A stretch of DNA of 64,000 bases, taken from positions 12,896,001-12,960,000 of the forward strand of contig OZ020248.1 of assembly GCA_963971285.1 (NCBI GenBank), read 5' to 3'. Position numbers and translations under genes: made by a program. Under the pieces are notes generated by a model. It had not been told where the DNA came from. It did not search any database and saw only the letters and a list, made by a program, of their open reading frames with translations. Of the stretch, positions 36,201 to 51,200 are shown piece after piece. This stretch comes from Astropecten irregularis (Eukaryota; Echinodermata; Asteroidea; Paxillosida; Astropectinidae). The first letter of the stretch is position 1. Each line of letters begins with the position of its first letter.

Positions 36201-39200
36201 TTTAATGAATATAATCATCAAAAGACCACAAGATGAACTAAATGGTTTTATTTCAAGGTATTGAAGTGAAAAATGACCAAAGAAAAATTTACTGGAGCAG
36301 GATTATGAAAAAGAAAACTGTTGGTTTTGAAACTCACTGACCTGCTTGGGTAAATTGCCAGTGTTTTCCGGGTTGACAATGGCCCCCTGCTCGGCCATCA
36401 GGTAGGCCAGGTGCTTGCGCCGGTGGGTGTCCACTATGATGTCCGTCAACGAGGCCGAGTGCTTCATCCCGACCTGTAACGCGAGTCACACAGGAGGTAA
36501 CCATTTAGTGTCACAAAGAAGGTTGGTTTTTTTTTATCAATATATAAAAACAAAACGAGAATTGCGTATTCCGGATTAAAAATCAATTTGCTCTTGGAAA
36601 AGCTAGAGAGGTTTTCAACCGACATTTTAAATGAAATTTTCAAACTAGATGCATCATTACTGATATATGACAATTGGTTGGTTTAGAACCAAAATGCTAG
36701 CGCAACAGTTCACTGCCAGTGTACGTGTACATGTATGTACCCCCTCATAGTACATATCAAGCAGTGTCCTCTATGCACATGCATACAATCTTCCAATAAT
36801 GGAAATGGCCTATTGTTATGATCTGTTAGTGATGATGGAAATGGAGCATGCATTGATATTGTGTATATTATGTGTTGTTATCCTCTACAGTGTACACATC
36901 TATTAAAATAAGGTTACATGGGGGGATTTTACGTAACGGCCGATTGGGTAAGCTGCACAAAAGACTGACTTTTAACAAATGGGCAATTCCAGCGTAACAG
37001 ACATGACAACCACACAGTTTTTGCCTTATTCAGAGGATCACAAAGTAGGATTGGCAGTTTGCAAAAAATTTTAATTAGGCTTATCAGACACATTTAACTA
37101 TCAGTGACATATGTAGTAAATTTCATGTAATTTCATTGAACAGTTGTATAGAAAATGCACTTCTTGTGACCGTAACGGACATGACACCAAATGCCTGGAA
37201 TTGCCCAAGTCTGGTAAAGGACTTCACCAAACTCATGGTAATCTACTATCAATCGTAGGACTTATGATCCTGTATCGTCACTGTATCATGTGTCTCAGGC
37301 TGGTATATACACACTGTCACAGATGCCTGATTGAATGGCATGAGTGTATACTGCAACCACACTGCAATACACTATACAATCATCATGATCATATACTGTG
37401 AAGCTATATTGCTATGAACATAATAATCCCATGTAGTGTAACATGTTCATAATGAGCACCCGAGCATACTGTACATGACAGCACATTTTATGCATTAAGT
37501 AACCCTATCTTTAATATACAGCTATGGGTTTATCCCATTTGTGCTCATTATACTGAATGCTATAATATCCAGGTACGTCATGAGGACTTCATATGAAAAT
37601 AGCTTGTGGCTTGACTTAGGATTTATTTGGCTACCGCCATTTTGTGTCCTAAATGAAATGGAGGGCTTGAGATACATGGTGAAGCTGTAGCCTTTCTTCG
37701 GCTTCGTCATGTGGCCCAATTCCTTTGCTATGTTTTGTTTGGAATCGCCCTTGTTCATTAACTGTTGGTGCTAAGGTTATCTTTTTCCTCTTAACAAATT
37801 TAAGCTTGGGATATCCTTTTCAAATTGAATTTGACACAATATGCACAAACTGCCATGCAGGAGTAGACTCCAGTTTTCTTGAAGTATAAAAGTGAATTTG
37901 TGTCAAAATCATAGCAAAGACGATTTCTCATAAAAAATACAAAAATAGTGATATTATTAAGAGAATTTAAAGGTACAGTACAGGATTGGTAACATACCTA
38001 AAAATCTTTCTGCCTGAAATGGTGTATTTATCCAGAAATTAGTAAAACAGTTTGATCTCGGGGTAAGATCAAAACATCATTTTTTTAAATGTTTTATAAG
38101 AACAATTTAGTCGGGTTTTCACTATTTTCTCGAGATTCAATCAATTCAGCTCAAATTTTCACATAACTATTATTTCATGCACATGCTGGATCAGACCAAG
38201 TGTGAGTAGCTGTTCTACGACTTTTACCAATCATGTATTATACCTTTAACGATGTAAGAACAAACGTGTACAATTAAGTGAATATTATACACAGGGGGCG
38301 GAGCAAGCCACACGAGGAGGGGGAAAGGATCTGGCAATGGGAGACTTTGGAGAACCGGTCTTCAAGTCTACAGAGCACGCGCACGCAGTTGTGAGCATGC
38401 GCACGTTGTTTTGCACCTGCGCTGTTGTGTGTGTGCGTGCGCTGTTGACTTTAAGACCGGTTCTCCAAAGTCTCCCATTGCAAGCACCGGGGTCAACTCT
38501 TAACTAGCATTTGAAAGCTGGGAAGGATTGGAGCAATTTCTGCAGTAATGGCATAAATGGGAGGAATTGGTCAATGGGAGAGAGCAACGTAGTACATGAA
38601 GGTGATAGGGATCACTGAATATGTGTCACTTGTGTACTGCAATAGTATAATACTGCAATAGTAAGTATGGTAAACAATTTCTTTTACACACTCAATACAA
38701 TACAAGTTAAAAATATCAACAGGCACTTTGCAAAGTCACACTATTTCATAATATTATAAATGCACATGCAACATTGCTAGAGCTACTATCATTCAACGCG
38801 TTAATGAACATGCATGTGTTTAACAGGCTTTCTGATAAAAGATTATTGTAAACATACATGGAATGTAATGATTGTAATTAATGATGTTATGGTTAATAAT
38901 AGACGTTATGCATTGCAGAATGGACCGAAGAGCTGCGTGTATATGTACATGCACACTGGCCCAATTTGCAGTGTGCAGTGGAAATATATGAGAAATGCAT
39001 TGTGGTACAGTTTGCGCACAAAATATGTGCACAAAATGGCAGACCGGCTATTAGCGAAAGGGCCCAGGGGCCGATTTCACTAACAGTTTGCGATCATCGC
39101 TAAGCCCAAATCCATCGCTAAACGGAAAATTGATCGCTACTTTGCGTAACAATTTTCCGTTTAGCGATGAATTTGGGATTTACGATGATCGCAAAGCGTT

Positions 39201-42200
39201 AGTGAAATCGGCCCCTGGTAAGTCTCCTTCTGATATTTGTGCTGAGAGCACACAGCTCAAACAATCTCACGTTCATGGGCTTATAGCTAAGTGACCACCC
39301 CACACCAAGCCACATCTATGACTTGGTATTGCCCATAGAGCTATATTAAAATTACTAGAGCGCTAGCTCTGCGTTCTCCGTGCGTAGACGCTTTGAAGCC
39401 GTCCTGGGCGCAGTCATTTTGAATTTGTGAGCGTTTCTGAAGAACAAGAAAATTTTGACTAGAATGCCTTTCAAAGAGTGTACCGGTACTCTATATGCAA
39501 CGTGCAAGTAAGCACGCGGTAACGCTGCTGCTGTATGTGACTCAACTGCTGATAAAATCCAACGTCATGGCAACATTTAAGTGCAGCGCGTGTACGCGGA
39601 CTGTGCAAAATGAAATGGCATTTACCGGAGGTGCGTCGGATTTTGGGCGTATTTGGCTTCGATAACGCACCTGTATAGAACACAACGCAGATATGCAAAT
39701 GAACGTACAAAAAACGTGCAAAATGTTGTGCTTTCCGTAGGTTTGTGCACAAACATGGAGCTACATGTAGTACTCTAGTAATTTTAATATAGCTCTACGG
39801 TACCTTGCTGGACTTTCAAAGACAGACTGAGGTCCATCAGGCCTAGGGGCTTACTGCCCAACTTGGCTGAAGGAAAAGAATTTGTCATAAGGGCATGGTG
39901 GACCCTAGCAGATAGAGGAGGATTTGCTATAAACCAAAGGGCCTTGGAAATGCTTGGGTTAGTAAATAGCCCAAAATATTTCCTGCACTAGCAGGAGCTC
40001 GTGGGTTCGAATCCCACCTGAGACAGCATATCTTTTTTTTTTCATGTGCACTCAATTTCAAGCACTGAAAAAAGTGGTGCTGATATACGACAGAGAAGAG
40101 CGAATCTAAATCTGAATAATTTTTCCACACTGTTTATAACAGAGTGAGGCTGAATTGTGGCTACGACTACGGCTATACCTTGTCTGCATAGGATTCACAT
40201 AGAAAATCCCTTAGCAACAGCCATAGCCATAAGCCTGATTTCAAGACATTTGCTAAAACAGCACACACAAAATGTGTATACAACTACAGTAAACAATTTT
40301 GTTTTGTTCTTGGGCAAGGAGTGATAAAGTTTTGACTGATGAGGAGTAACGAAACGGTCCTTGCAGTTTAAAGCACTTGCAAACTGTTTGATTTTCATCT
40401 TGGGACGAAGGATAGGCATGCCCGCTGGCAACGACTTTCCACTGCAAAGGGATGAAACGAAGGCCGCAAATTAAAACGCATGCATATTTGACGTCCCTTC
40501 CGGCCACAACGAGACCGCCAACGACTCTGTTCACTCATTCACTGCACTACGAGGCAGAATGCATGAAGTACCTTCGCTGAGTGGGGCAGACCAAAAAGAA
40601 ATGCATGCATGCATACATATAATATCTACATGATTGAGCCGGTTACACACAGCGCATGCATATAAGCAAATGTAATTTGACTGTGAGCCAGGGAAATGAA
40701 TCAAGAATGCTGACCGAACCCCTACCCCGTCCCCAAATAATCTCATCATGAAGCATCTAGGGGGGATGGGGTCATTCTAATGTCAAAATCGACCACATTC
40801 ATGCCAAAGATTTCTGAGGTGACTCTTTAATATTAAATTACTAGAAAAATTGCTGTGAGAATTGAAAGAAAATATGCATAAAGTATGCCCCCATATTCCA
40901 CAACTTTATTTGGCTATGGTATCCTGAAAATGTTAATTTTCCCCACTTTTGACATCAAGGTCACAAAAATATACAAAATTGTCATCGTTTCGATTCACAA
41001 TTCAGAAAGGTTTTTTTTTTTCAAGTTTATAATCAAATAACCACAAGGGAAACCGACTGAATTTTAATAAGTCTTTGAAAAATGATATTGAATAAAGCTG
41101 TAATATTGATCTTTTCAAGCCAAATTTTGGCCAAATATTCACAATTTCATTTTGAGAAAACAAATTTCATTCTGATCACAGCTATGCGTATGACATTTAT
41201 ACGCCCAATTAATTTAGACCAATATTCAAATCAAACTTCAAATTACGCATTAACTTTTCGTGATTTTGTCAAAAATGGAAACTTTGTGTTATTGCAAGGA
41301 GAACAAGTTGTTTTTTAAATCTAAATGAGTAACTTAATAATAGACTTATACTTGCATTTTAATTAACATCTACAAATTTGCTCTTAAAACTTTTGACAAT
41401 TTTCGTTTGTTTTGTGTTGTTTTGCTGTTTCCGTTTTGACCTTTTAAACTTTATTTCTTGCAACCTGTTTGTAGACTTTGACGAGACATGATAAAACCAA
41501 TTTCAATGAATGTATGAATGAATGAACAATCACCTTCTTCCCAAAAGGAATGGTCAAATAAAATAAATCCCAAATCCCAGCTACATGTATGTATGTTTCC
41601 CAAGCCTATAAAAAAACCACTAATACTTCAAGAAAATGGCGCCCTCTACAGGTTGCACAAGGTTCTATTATATTAAACCCCTTCCAATGTTATATCAAAA
41701 TTACTATGGATATGATTGCTCAAATACTAGACCTAGGGCTAACTATTAACCCGGCTACACTTTCTTCTACACAAGTTTCAAAACGGAGAAAGGTACCAGT
41801 AACTATTTTTGACATTGACGAGGTAATATTAGTGCATGGCACGGAACAGTACACAGTAACGTCACCAGACTAGGCTTAAAGGAAATTGCAGAGTGCGGTG
41901 TTCATTGGGAATTCACGGACAGAGGTCGGGAAAGTGCAAAATGCAGATCATCCTCAATCCATTCACTTCGGATTCCCAATGTCTGAAAAATTGGAGAGGA
42001 CACCTCTCAACACCTCTCAAAGTTTTTGAAAAATCTACGAAGGCAAGAGGCCCCTGGTCAATGCCTTAGTGTCCCCTGGTCATTGCCTTAGTGCCCCTGT
42101 TCAATGCCTGAGTGTCCCCCTGGTCATTGCCTTGGTGCCCCTGTTCATTGCCTTAGTGCCCCCCTGGTCATTGACTCGGTGTCCCTGGTCACTCACTGCC

Positions 42201-45200
42201 TTGGTGCCCCTGGTCATTGCCTCGGTGCCACTGGTCATTGCCTTGGTGCCCCTGGTCATTGCCTTGGTGCCCCTGGTCAATGCCTTAGTGCCCCCCTGGT
42301 CATTGACTCGGTGTCCCTGGTCACTCACTGCATTGGTGCCCCTGGTCAATGCCTTGGTGCCCCTGGTCATTGCCTTGGTTCCCCTGGTCAATGCCTTGGT
42401 GCCCCTGGTCATTGCCTTGGTTCCCCTGGTCAATGCCTTGGTGCCCCTGGTCATTGCCTTGGTTCCCCTGGTCATTGCCTTGGTTCCCCTGGTCATTGCC
42501 TTGGTGCCCCTGGTCAATGCCTTGGTGCCCCTGGTCAATGTCTTGGTACCCCTGGTCAATACCTTGGTGCCCCTGGTCAATGCCTTGGTGCCCCTGGTCA
42601 TTGCCTTGGTGCCCCTGGTCAATGCCTTGGTGCCCCTTCAAATTTTCGAGTAGAAACATTTGAGTTTCTGTCATAGCACTGCCCTTTACCAAAGTGTAAA
42701 CAGTCCCACCAGTCATGAGCAATGTTTCTGCCAAACATGTTTACATGTCTACACCTCAACTCAAATTCAAAGTTGTTATCTTCGAGGATGGCTTCGGTTT
42801 GTTAATCAACACAAAGATTAAGACTTTAGCAGGTTGGATCAGTATAAAAGTTCATGCATTATTACTCACTACGTTGTTAATAGTCACTGGGATTAGCATC
42901 AGTTTGCAGACTACAAAGACGCATGCCAAGAATACTCTTTACCTTTCACGGCTGAAGTTGCAGCAAAAAAAAAAACACCACAACTTTGCCTCAAACCTCC
43001 GACACATTACAAAAAGTCTATCGGCACAAAAAAACACACACACAAATTCATGACACAAATAAGTACATGTATTGAGAGGGAAACATGATTGCAAAAAAAA
43101 AATGGAAGAAGGACTGAACTACTCTACTATGAAGTCACTGACCTCACAGGTCTGCTATGGAAAGACGGCGTTAACATCAATTGTAGCAGAAAAAAACAAA
43201 GGAAAACAAGAAAATTGTTTGCTTTGTTTAGTATATACACGTAAGATTTAGGTTTTTTTACAATGGTTGAGGAACAATAACAGCAGTGTTGTAGTAGTCG
43301 ATACTCATGGAAATTTTTTGTACTCGTACTTATGGAAATGTACTCATACTCATTAACAAAATACAGCCCTGTACTCATACTCATACTAATTGTACTCATG
43401 GCAAAATATTTGTATTCAACCTCAAGGATAAGTTCTCGTTCATTTAGCAATAGATTTGGGCTTTAGCGTTACTTTTAGTGAAATCGATCCCAGATACAGA
43501 GCCATATGGTTGATGGTGAAAGCACATGTATGGTCATATGAATTAATACATGTAATACCAGATGACTACCTATGTATACATATAGGCCTACATGTATGAG
43601 CAATGTGATGCATTTCCACCAGTGGAACATGTTCTAGATACTCAATTTCCATGTGATTTCCTATCATTTCTACAAAATTCTCATGGGAAAAAAGGACAAA
43701 TATTGGTTCCATACCCTCCTGAGATGGGATAAAACACAGAAAATCTTGAAAATGATCAGAAATATTCCAATGTACATGTAGTTTGAAATGCAAATATGTA
43801 CTTATATTTATAGACAAATTAAAACAAGTACATGTACTGATAGAACATTCTGTACATGGAAACTTGGGGACAAAAGTTGACTTAAAAAAACCTGGAAACT
43901 GAAAAACAACATCACTAACTACTGTACAACTCTGGGCAGCAGAGGAGCACTGGAGTACACTTGATGAAACGCAGGGCATATAGGCTGGTGCCGGTCCAAA
44001 CTTCAACGCTTCAGTCTGCTTGCTAGAGTAATGCGGTGTAGCTACCATATAATGACAATCTAGTACACACTCCTATAACTCCACAAATATGTATCCTTCA
44101 ATGGTTCAAACTAGTATAATACATGAATTGCACACATACATGACATATGGTAACTTGCTTCCAAACATAACACACATGTATTAAATGCTAATGCAACGTG
44201 ATAAAAATGCTGGGTAAATATGACCTAGGTACAATATACTATGGCAGTGCACACTACTGTATTGCGTTGTACTTTATATACATGTAATGCGATGTACTAT
44301 GGAACTTGGCCCTTCTAAAAATAAAAACAATTCCGAAATTATCTGATTATAAAAAATGGAATACTGTACTCACGTCACTCTGGCTGGAGTGATAGTAATA
44401 GGGATTACAGCACGTTAACATGATAACTTCTTTCGGCATTGTTTTCACTTAATAATGTGTACGTCCAATGGATAACTTATGTACACTCTGTGTTATTACA
44501 GTGGTCTGGGCATCACACGATCAGCAACAGGTATTAGTACACTACAGTATTTACACATATGCAAAGTATGGAACTTTATGGCAGTGTGGTGGGTTGGGTG
44601 GGTTTTTTTTTTTTTTGGGGGGGGGGCATTTATTTGTTTTGGGATTATTATACAGACTGAGCAAATAGGAACATCCCTGATTATCCAAGATATGGCTATG
44701 TCATTATCTCTGGCTTCTCTGATGGAAATACATGTACTATGTGAAGTCCATAGCAACGGCTTCAGTCAATGGCTAGTGGCTTGCCATAGTATGTGTGTTA
44801 TTTGCAGCCAAAGCCAGAGATTCTGAGAAGTGGCTTGTCAAACTCATACGCACCAACTTTCATAATGTACACTGTATGCCCAATGTGACTGTACCAGGGG
44901 CCACTTTCATAGATCTGCTTAAGCACCAAAAATAAGCTCATAAAGCAACAAAAACCTTGGTAAATACATGTATAATCAGTATGCCAGCCAAAACTCCTTG
45001 TGAATGTTATGCTCGGCAAACAATGGCCGAATAGCAGTAAACATCACATAAAAATTTGGTTGGTAATCCTGTATGATCAAGGATGACTTTTCATTGCCTA
45101 TATAAATAAGCAGCTCTATGAAATAGGGCTCCGAGCTCGTGACGTCACGTTCAGATGTTCGGAACAAGCAAGTCGTACGTTACCCAATTTCCTTACACGT

Positions 45201-48200
45201 AGATGTTGTGAAATTTGTCCGCACATCCGGGTAACTATAGCTGTCGATATAAAGAGCGTATTCTATATATAGCTCGAGCGCAGAGCCCTATTGGCCCCAT
45301 GCAGGTCATACCACAAGCAAAACTTGCATATTATACAAGTTTAAAAAAGGGACTGACTCTGACTGACAATGAAACCAGGGGTGAATTTATGGAAAATATT
45401 ACTAACCAACTCTGGGAAAGAGTTTTCCTTGGGAGATACTAATGATAAATACTAATAATAAACCCTGAAAAAGAGGTTGAACAGACTCCAGGGGCCGATT
45501 TCACGAAGCACTAAGATTGATCTTAAGTGTGAATTCATCTTAATTGCTAAGCAACATGTGATGTCACAATGCAAACCACTATGGTGATACTGAACAACTC
45601 ATCTTAAGATTAGTCTTAGTGCTTCGTGAAATCGGCCCCAGGGGCTGGTCGAGTTCACCAAACTCATCGTAGGACTTATTATGCATTGCAGCCCCACATG
45701 GAAGTCATAGGATACGATGGGTTATCCTTCGTAACTCGAGTTACGATCAATAGTACGGCTTCGTGATATCTACCCAAGGGGCCTTTTTCAAAGCTCGGCT
45801 CCAGCTCCGGCTCCGTTTCGTGAATCCATTCTACAATAACAGGTATCAAAATAGAGACTTTTGGCTGCAGTTCGGAAGTAGATTCGCCCGTTTGAAAAAG
45901 AAAACAAAGCTTCAGCTTCAATGAAATACCACAACCTTTATTTTCAACATATAGACTACAGGGAAGAAGCCGGAGCCTGAGCCTGAGCCGAGCTTTGAGA
46001 AATGCCCCGCAGCTGTTCTGTATTGGGGTTTCCTTGGAAGGTACAACAAATAAACCCTGAGAAAGAGGCTGAATAGACTCCAAAACTATTCTGAATTGTT
46101 TCTGAAGCATAATGTACACAACATAGACAATGTATTAGCAGCGTCTTCAGCACATTTGTCTTTCCGCTGCTCATTTATGCGAGCAGATTACAGACTTGAT
46201 TTCCAGAGGGTCTGGGATTAAGGAGGCTTTTAAATACCTGGAACAGGATTAAAGAGATTCGGTGGAGGGGATCTAGGGATTTGTCAGGATGAAGAGGTAT
46301 ACCGCTCTCGGAGAGTAAACAAGAAGTTTTCAAGGATTTTCCAAAACTGCAAGGTCCAAATTTAGCTTGCTTTAGCAATTATTTAAGGACCCTGGGGTTG
46401 ATTTCACCAAACACATCAATAGAAAATAGAAAAATACAAATAGCACTTTATTGACTAACTAGAGATAAAATGTGCATGAGCTTTCGTAGCAACAACTACT
46501 TCATCAGATGCAAGTAGCTGTTGCTACGAAAGCTCATGCACATTTTATCTCTAGTTAGTCAATAAAGTGCTATTTGTATTTTTCTATTTTAAATTGTTTT
46601 CTGACTAATACGACTACCCATCATTTTATTACCAAACACATCGTAATCTACTATCGATCGTAGGACTTCTGATGCGTTGCAGCCTGATACTATGGATTAT
46701 CCTTCGTAACTACAGCTACGATCGATCGTAGGGCTTTGTGAAATCAACCCCTGTCCAAATACGGACTTTGCAAATGCAGTAATATCATGAGACCATGTCT
46801 GTACTTGTGATGGAATGGGAAGTCTCAAACCGCAAACGGGGAAACCAGGAGAAGCCAAGACACCCTTTGGACTGAAGCCTTGATAGAGGGACCCCAGGAG
46901 GAGAGAGGGAGTGCCTTACTAGATCCCAATGTCATAGCTCTGCTCACCAAAGAGGAAACCTGCGCTCAACAACATTCTCAGCTTGCGATAAATTCTACAC
47001 TGTTCCCATGAGTTAAAACTTCTACAAGAAGTAATAATAATATGAACTTATATACACTGTAGTACATAATAATCAAAGATTTTCTATGCACTTTACATAT
47101 TATCCCTGCTCAGGCCCCACATACATTGCTGAAACCAACTCCCTGGGGAGTATACAGCCCCGGCTACTGTCAAGTGCACGAAGGCTAATCAAGCACCCAA
47201 AACCATCTCTACCCTCACAGGTACCCCTTTACTCCTGAGTGGGTGAAGAGAAGCAGTATGTGACAAAGCGTCTTGCCCAAGGACTCAACCACCACTAGCC
47301 CATGGCTGGGTTTGAACCCACAATCTGTAGATTGACCACAAGACCTTGAGTACGACATGCCAGACCACTAGGCCACAGCACCCCACAAGTACCGTATAGT
47401 CGTATACACCGTGAGACATCTAGGTCAAGATTTCTTGAGAACTCCGAAGCCTGTTAACTACAAGCCTTGAATTTCATGGAGGCCACAGAGACCATGGTCT
47501 TCGTTACCCTGGTTCTTGGCCTTCATGCCCCCTTCAAATATTTCCATAGACATTATGATTTTCCAATGTAAGTGCCCCTTGCAATGGAAAAGTGGCCTTG
47601 CCCTTTTCAGAACCGAATTCAATCCTGTAACTATTTAAGCTGCTAGAGCCCACTGGCAAGTCTAAGTCCCTCCATTTGTAGAGCACAGATTCCAAGCAAA
47701 CCTGGGCCCAGCGGAGATCTCAGCAAATGGGATCTCAAGGAGAAAAAGCAACACAGGAAAGGATAGGGGCACGGCAAAAGAAAATCTGTCGCAGAGGGAT
47801 GACGACGGGTATTAAACAAGCTTTCTCCTTCTCTGGGCTTCACCAACAACAACAAATTGTTAACGGTTGCTCACCAAAGTTTTACAGACTGCATGTATCC
47901 GGATGGCATTTTTGAAACTTGAGAAGTCCATGTGGAAAGTGCTGTCAGTATTAACAATTGACATCAAATACAATGACAAATACATCACAGACCTTTAAAT
48001 ACATCCCATATTTTCTTGTGAGTGGTGTCCCCTTGTGCAATAGGTCAAATGTACCACCCATTTAACTTCATTATTAACATATAGAATTTGTAAAACATCA
48101 ATTTTGAATTTCATATTTGTGCTGATATACACCAATCTGATGGCGGGACCATGGAGATAGGAAACACCCGCCATTACTGCAGTGTCCCCGCCCGCCTTTT

Positions 48201-51200
48201 GTCCGGCAACAAGCAAATGTATGCTCCGCTGCACTCTATATTGCAGGGTGAACGTCCCCTAATCATGGGACGTACACCCTGCAATTAAAGAGTGCGACGG
48301 AGCATAAAATCGTTTGTAGCCGGAAAAAAGGCAGACGGGGACACTGCAGTAATGGCGGACAGTATATCATGCTATCAGATCGGTCTATAGAGTAATCCGA
48401 GCACAAGTTTTTGAGTGGCGCCCTCTTTTGATTAAAAAAGAAAATGTGGCGGTGTCAGCATATTATTTTGTTCACTGCCAAATCATTTTTTATTGAAATC
48501 GGGGAGGCATGAAAGGTAATCATGAGCAAAACACCGGTGGGGAAATCCGGGAGATACTGTCCATGGCAAATATTCTTCTAAGTTCTTGTTCCTTTCAGGA
48601 ATAAATCACACACCACGTATCGGAGTTGTAGTGCATGTAAACCGTAAATAACCAATCGCATTTTCTTCTTTAATCAAAAGAGGGCGCCACTCAAAAACTT
48701 GTGTTTGGATTACAGTATAAATGATAAAGAAGTATTAAATGGCTGCAAACTGCTCATCAACCATAAATAATGACCCAAAGTACATAAAATACTTGGAGTT
48801 AATAGGAGGGTCTGATGTTCTGATCCTAGCAGGATCTTTCTCAAAGGCTTTAAAGGTACGTGTTGATGTTTTCATAATGAAGGATAATGCAGATGGTACA
48901 TGGACCTAAGCTACATAGGGACACCTTTAAATCTATCCTGCCCCAAGGCCCCCAACCAGGGTGACATAACCCATATACATGTATACCTGTATGAACCGCT
49001 GCCTGTGCATGTCTATACGATTGCACATATGACGAATGAACACAAATTTCACATGAAGGGACCGGACAGATTGGAAGGGGGTACAAATTGTTTGCAACAG
49101 CACATATCCCAGAGACTGAGGTCGTGTCCTAATTCTCTGGCTGCGGCTGCAAATTACACATGTACCTATGGCAGCCACTAGCCAGTGACTGCAGCCATTA
49201 CCATAGACTTGTGTGTTATTTGCAGTCGCAGCCAGAGAATGGGGACACGGCCTAACATACAACAGTTTACATTTTGGATCATTAGACCACCAATCATATT
49301 AACCCACACCTCAACATACATGTACATGTACCCACCATCCAAACCGATATAGCAATTATATGGCTTTTCCCTGGTTCCACCAATGATCTGTGCACATACC
49401 CACTAAAGTCTGGACTACATAATACCAGTCGACAAGTGCCAATACTCTCCACCATACATTATATCTAATAATCAATGACTTACGAGGCTGCTATATTCAC
49501 CCATCACTCGCACACACACATACTGCCAAATGTGTATTTCTATCAGTCTCCTTATTGTTTGGACTTAAACTTTTTAGCAACGGGTCCATTGGTTTTGTAC
49601 ACGATGCTTTTCGTGGACCTAAAAATTACCCCCCAAAAGACCAAGATGACAAGCCCTGTAAACTGACAAAAATCTAACCAAAGAAATGTTAATTTGAAAT
49701 GAAAATATCAACAACAATAAAAATGTTCCAAACAAACCAAAAAATACAATTTTTTGTTATTCTGGAAAACGAGGTGTTTTTTTTATAAATTAAAATTTCG
49801 CTTTAGTAACATGCAAAAAAAATGATTTCATTCTAGCCATGAATGAACCCTTGCAGAAAAGAAATGACAAATAAACAAAATAAAAAGAACTGTGTTTGTA
49901 AACAGAAACCCCCAAACAATATGCAAATGCTTTTTAAATGTTCTAGTATCGTTTACAATGTGTGTGAGAGTGAGATGAATAGCACGCCCTCGCTTGCCAA
50001 CGAGCGTCACAACCTACCCTTGATGTTTCCAACATACATGTACCACCAGCCCCCTATAAAAACGCATTAAAATCCATGACCCCGTGAAGATGGCACATAA
50101 GGGCTACCATAGCAGAATGATTGCCCTTTTCAACCGCAATTTAAATCCATGACCCCGTGATGATGGCACCTAAAGGCTACCGTAGCAGCATGATTTTCGC
50201 GCACACTTACCCCACATAGGAGACAGGTTGAGTTTACACACCACGGTATGGCTACAGATATGGCCTCCGTTTGCTATTTGATTTCACAGATACATGTAGG
50301 GCAGGGTTATTCTAAATACATCTACACTGTATATTCCATGTGCCTAAGTTTCTACCTGCCATATTTTTCAAATTTCATCATGTATCAAAGATATTTCATA
50401 CAACCACTTCAAACCATCTCAGATTTTGAAAGTTTACATGTATACCGATTGGTCCTTTTGGAAACATCAGCCTCGGCTTCGGCTCCGGCTGGGGCTCCAT
50501 TTTACACATCCATCATGGTATCTAAAATACAGGCTTTTGACTATGGCTTGGATGTTGATATTTTTGTTTTGAACAAATAAATCAAAGCTGCAGTTTCAAA
50601 CTCTAAGTTTTAATAAGATGGTGGAGACACAGCCAAAGCCAGAGCCGAAGAAGAAGATTCAAAAACACCAAAATATTGTTTGGGTCTATCCAACAGAATA
50701 GTGGCACACTTTGTACTTGGAGTCCACTAATATAACGTAGATAAGCATACAAACAAACATAATGTTGTGCTTCATTCTGACTGAAAGGAGCTACATTTTG
50801 ATGGCCATGACCAGATTCTGGGGCAGATTTCACTTACACTTTGCGATCATCATCGTTTAGGTCTAAATCCGTCACTAAACGGAAAAAGTCAATCGATTTT
50901 CCGTTTAGCGATGAATTTGGGCTTTAGCGATGATCATAAAGTGAAATCAGCCCCAGGTTTCATTCTTCAAGGGCATTACACACCAATAGACTGAGATCAG
51001 TGAAACATCCTCAACTCCTTTCTGGCCACATTTTACTGTATTATACATCCTTGGCTAACCGTTCATTATTTCCTTCAATGGTACCATAACAAAACCAAAA
51101 AGATTTAAAAATCCCAAATTTGGAGACCAAATTGTTCAAGTTCATTCAATGTAAAGGATTCTAATTTAATAAAATGTGTAGATGGTACATGTATGTACGT

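Noticed and set aside
40001-40018. Possible tRNA gene from GGGTTCGAATCCCACC
   Set aside because: Only the T-arm/B-box is good; no D-arm, anticodon arm or acceptor stem could be assembled upstream.
41589-41873. 94-codon open frame as a gene
   Set aside because: No recognisable domain, no splice-compatible neighbours and ordinary intron-like composition.
42069-42676. Long open frames on both strands at 42.1-42.7 kb
   Set aside because: They are translations of a 21-bp minisatellite whose unit is a multiple of three; every frame stays open and the products are pure repeats.
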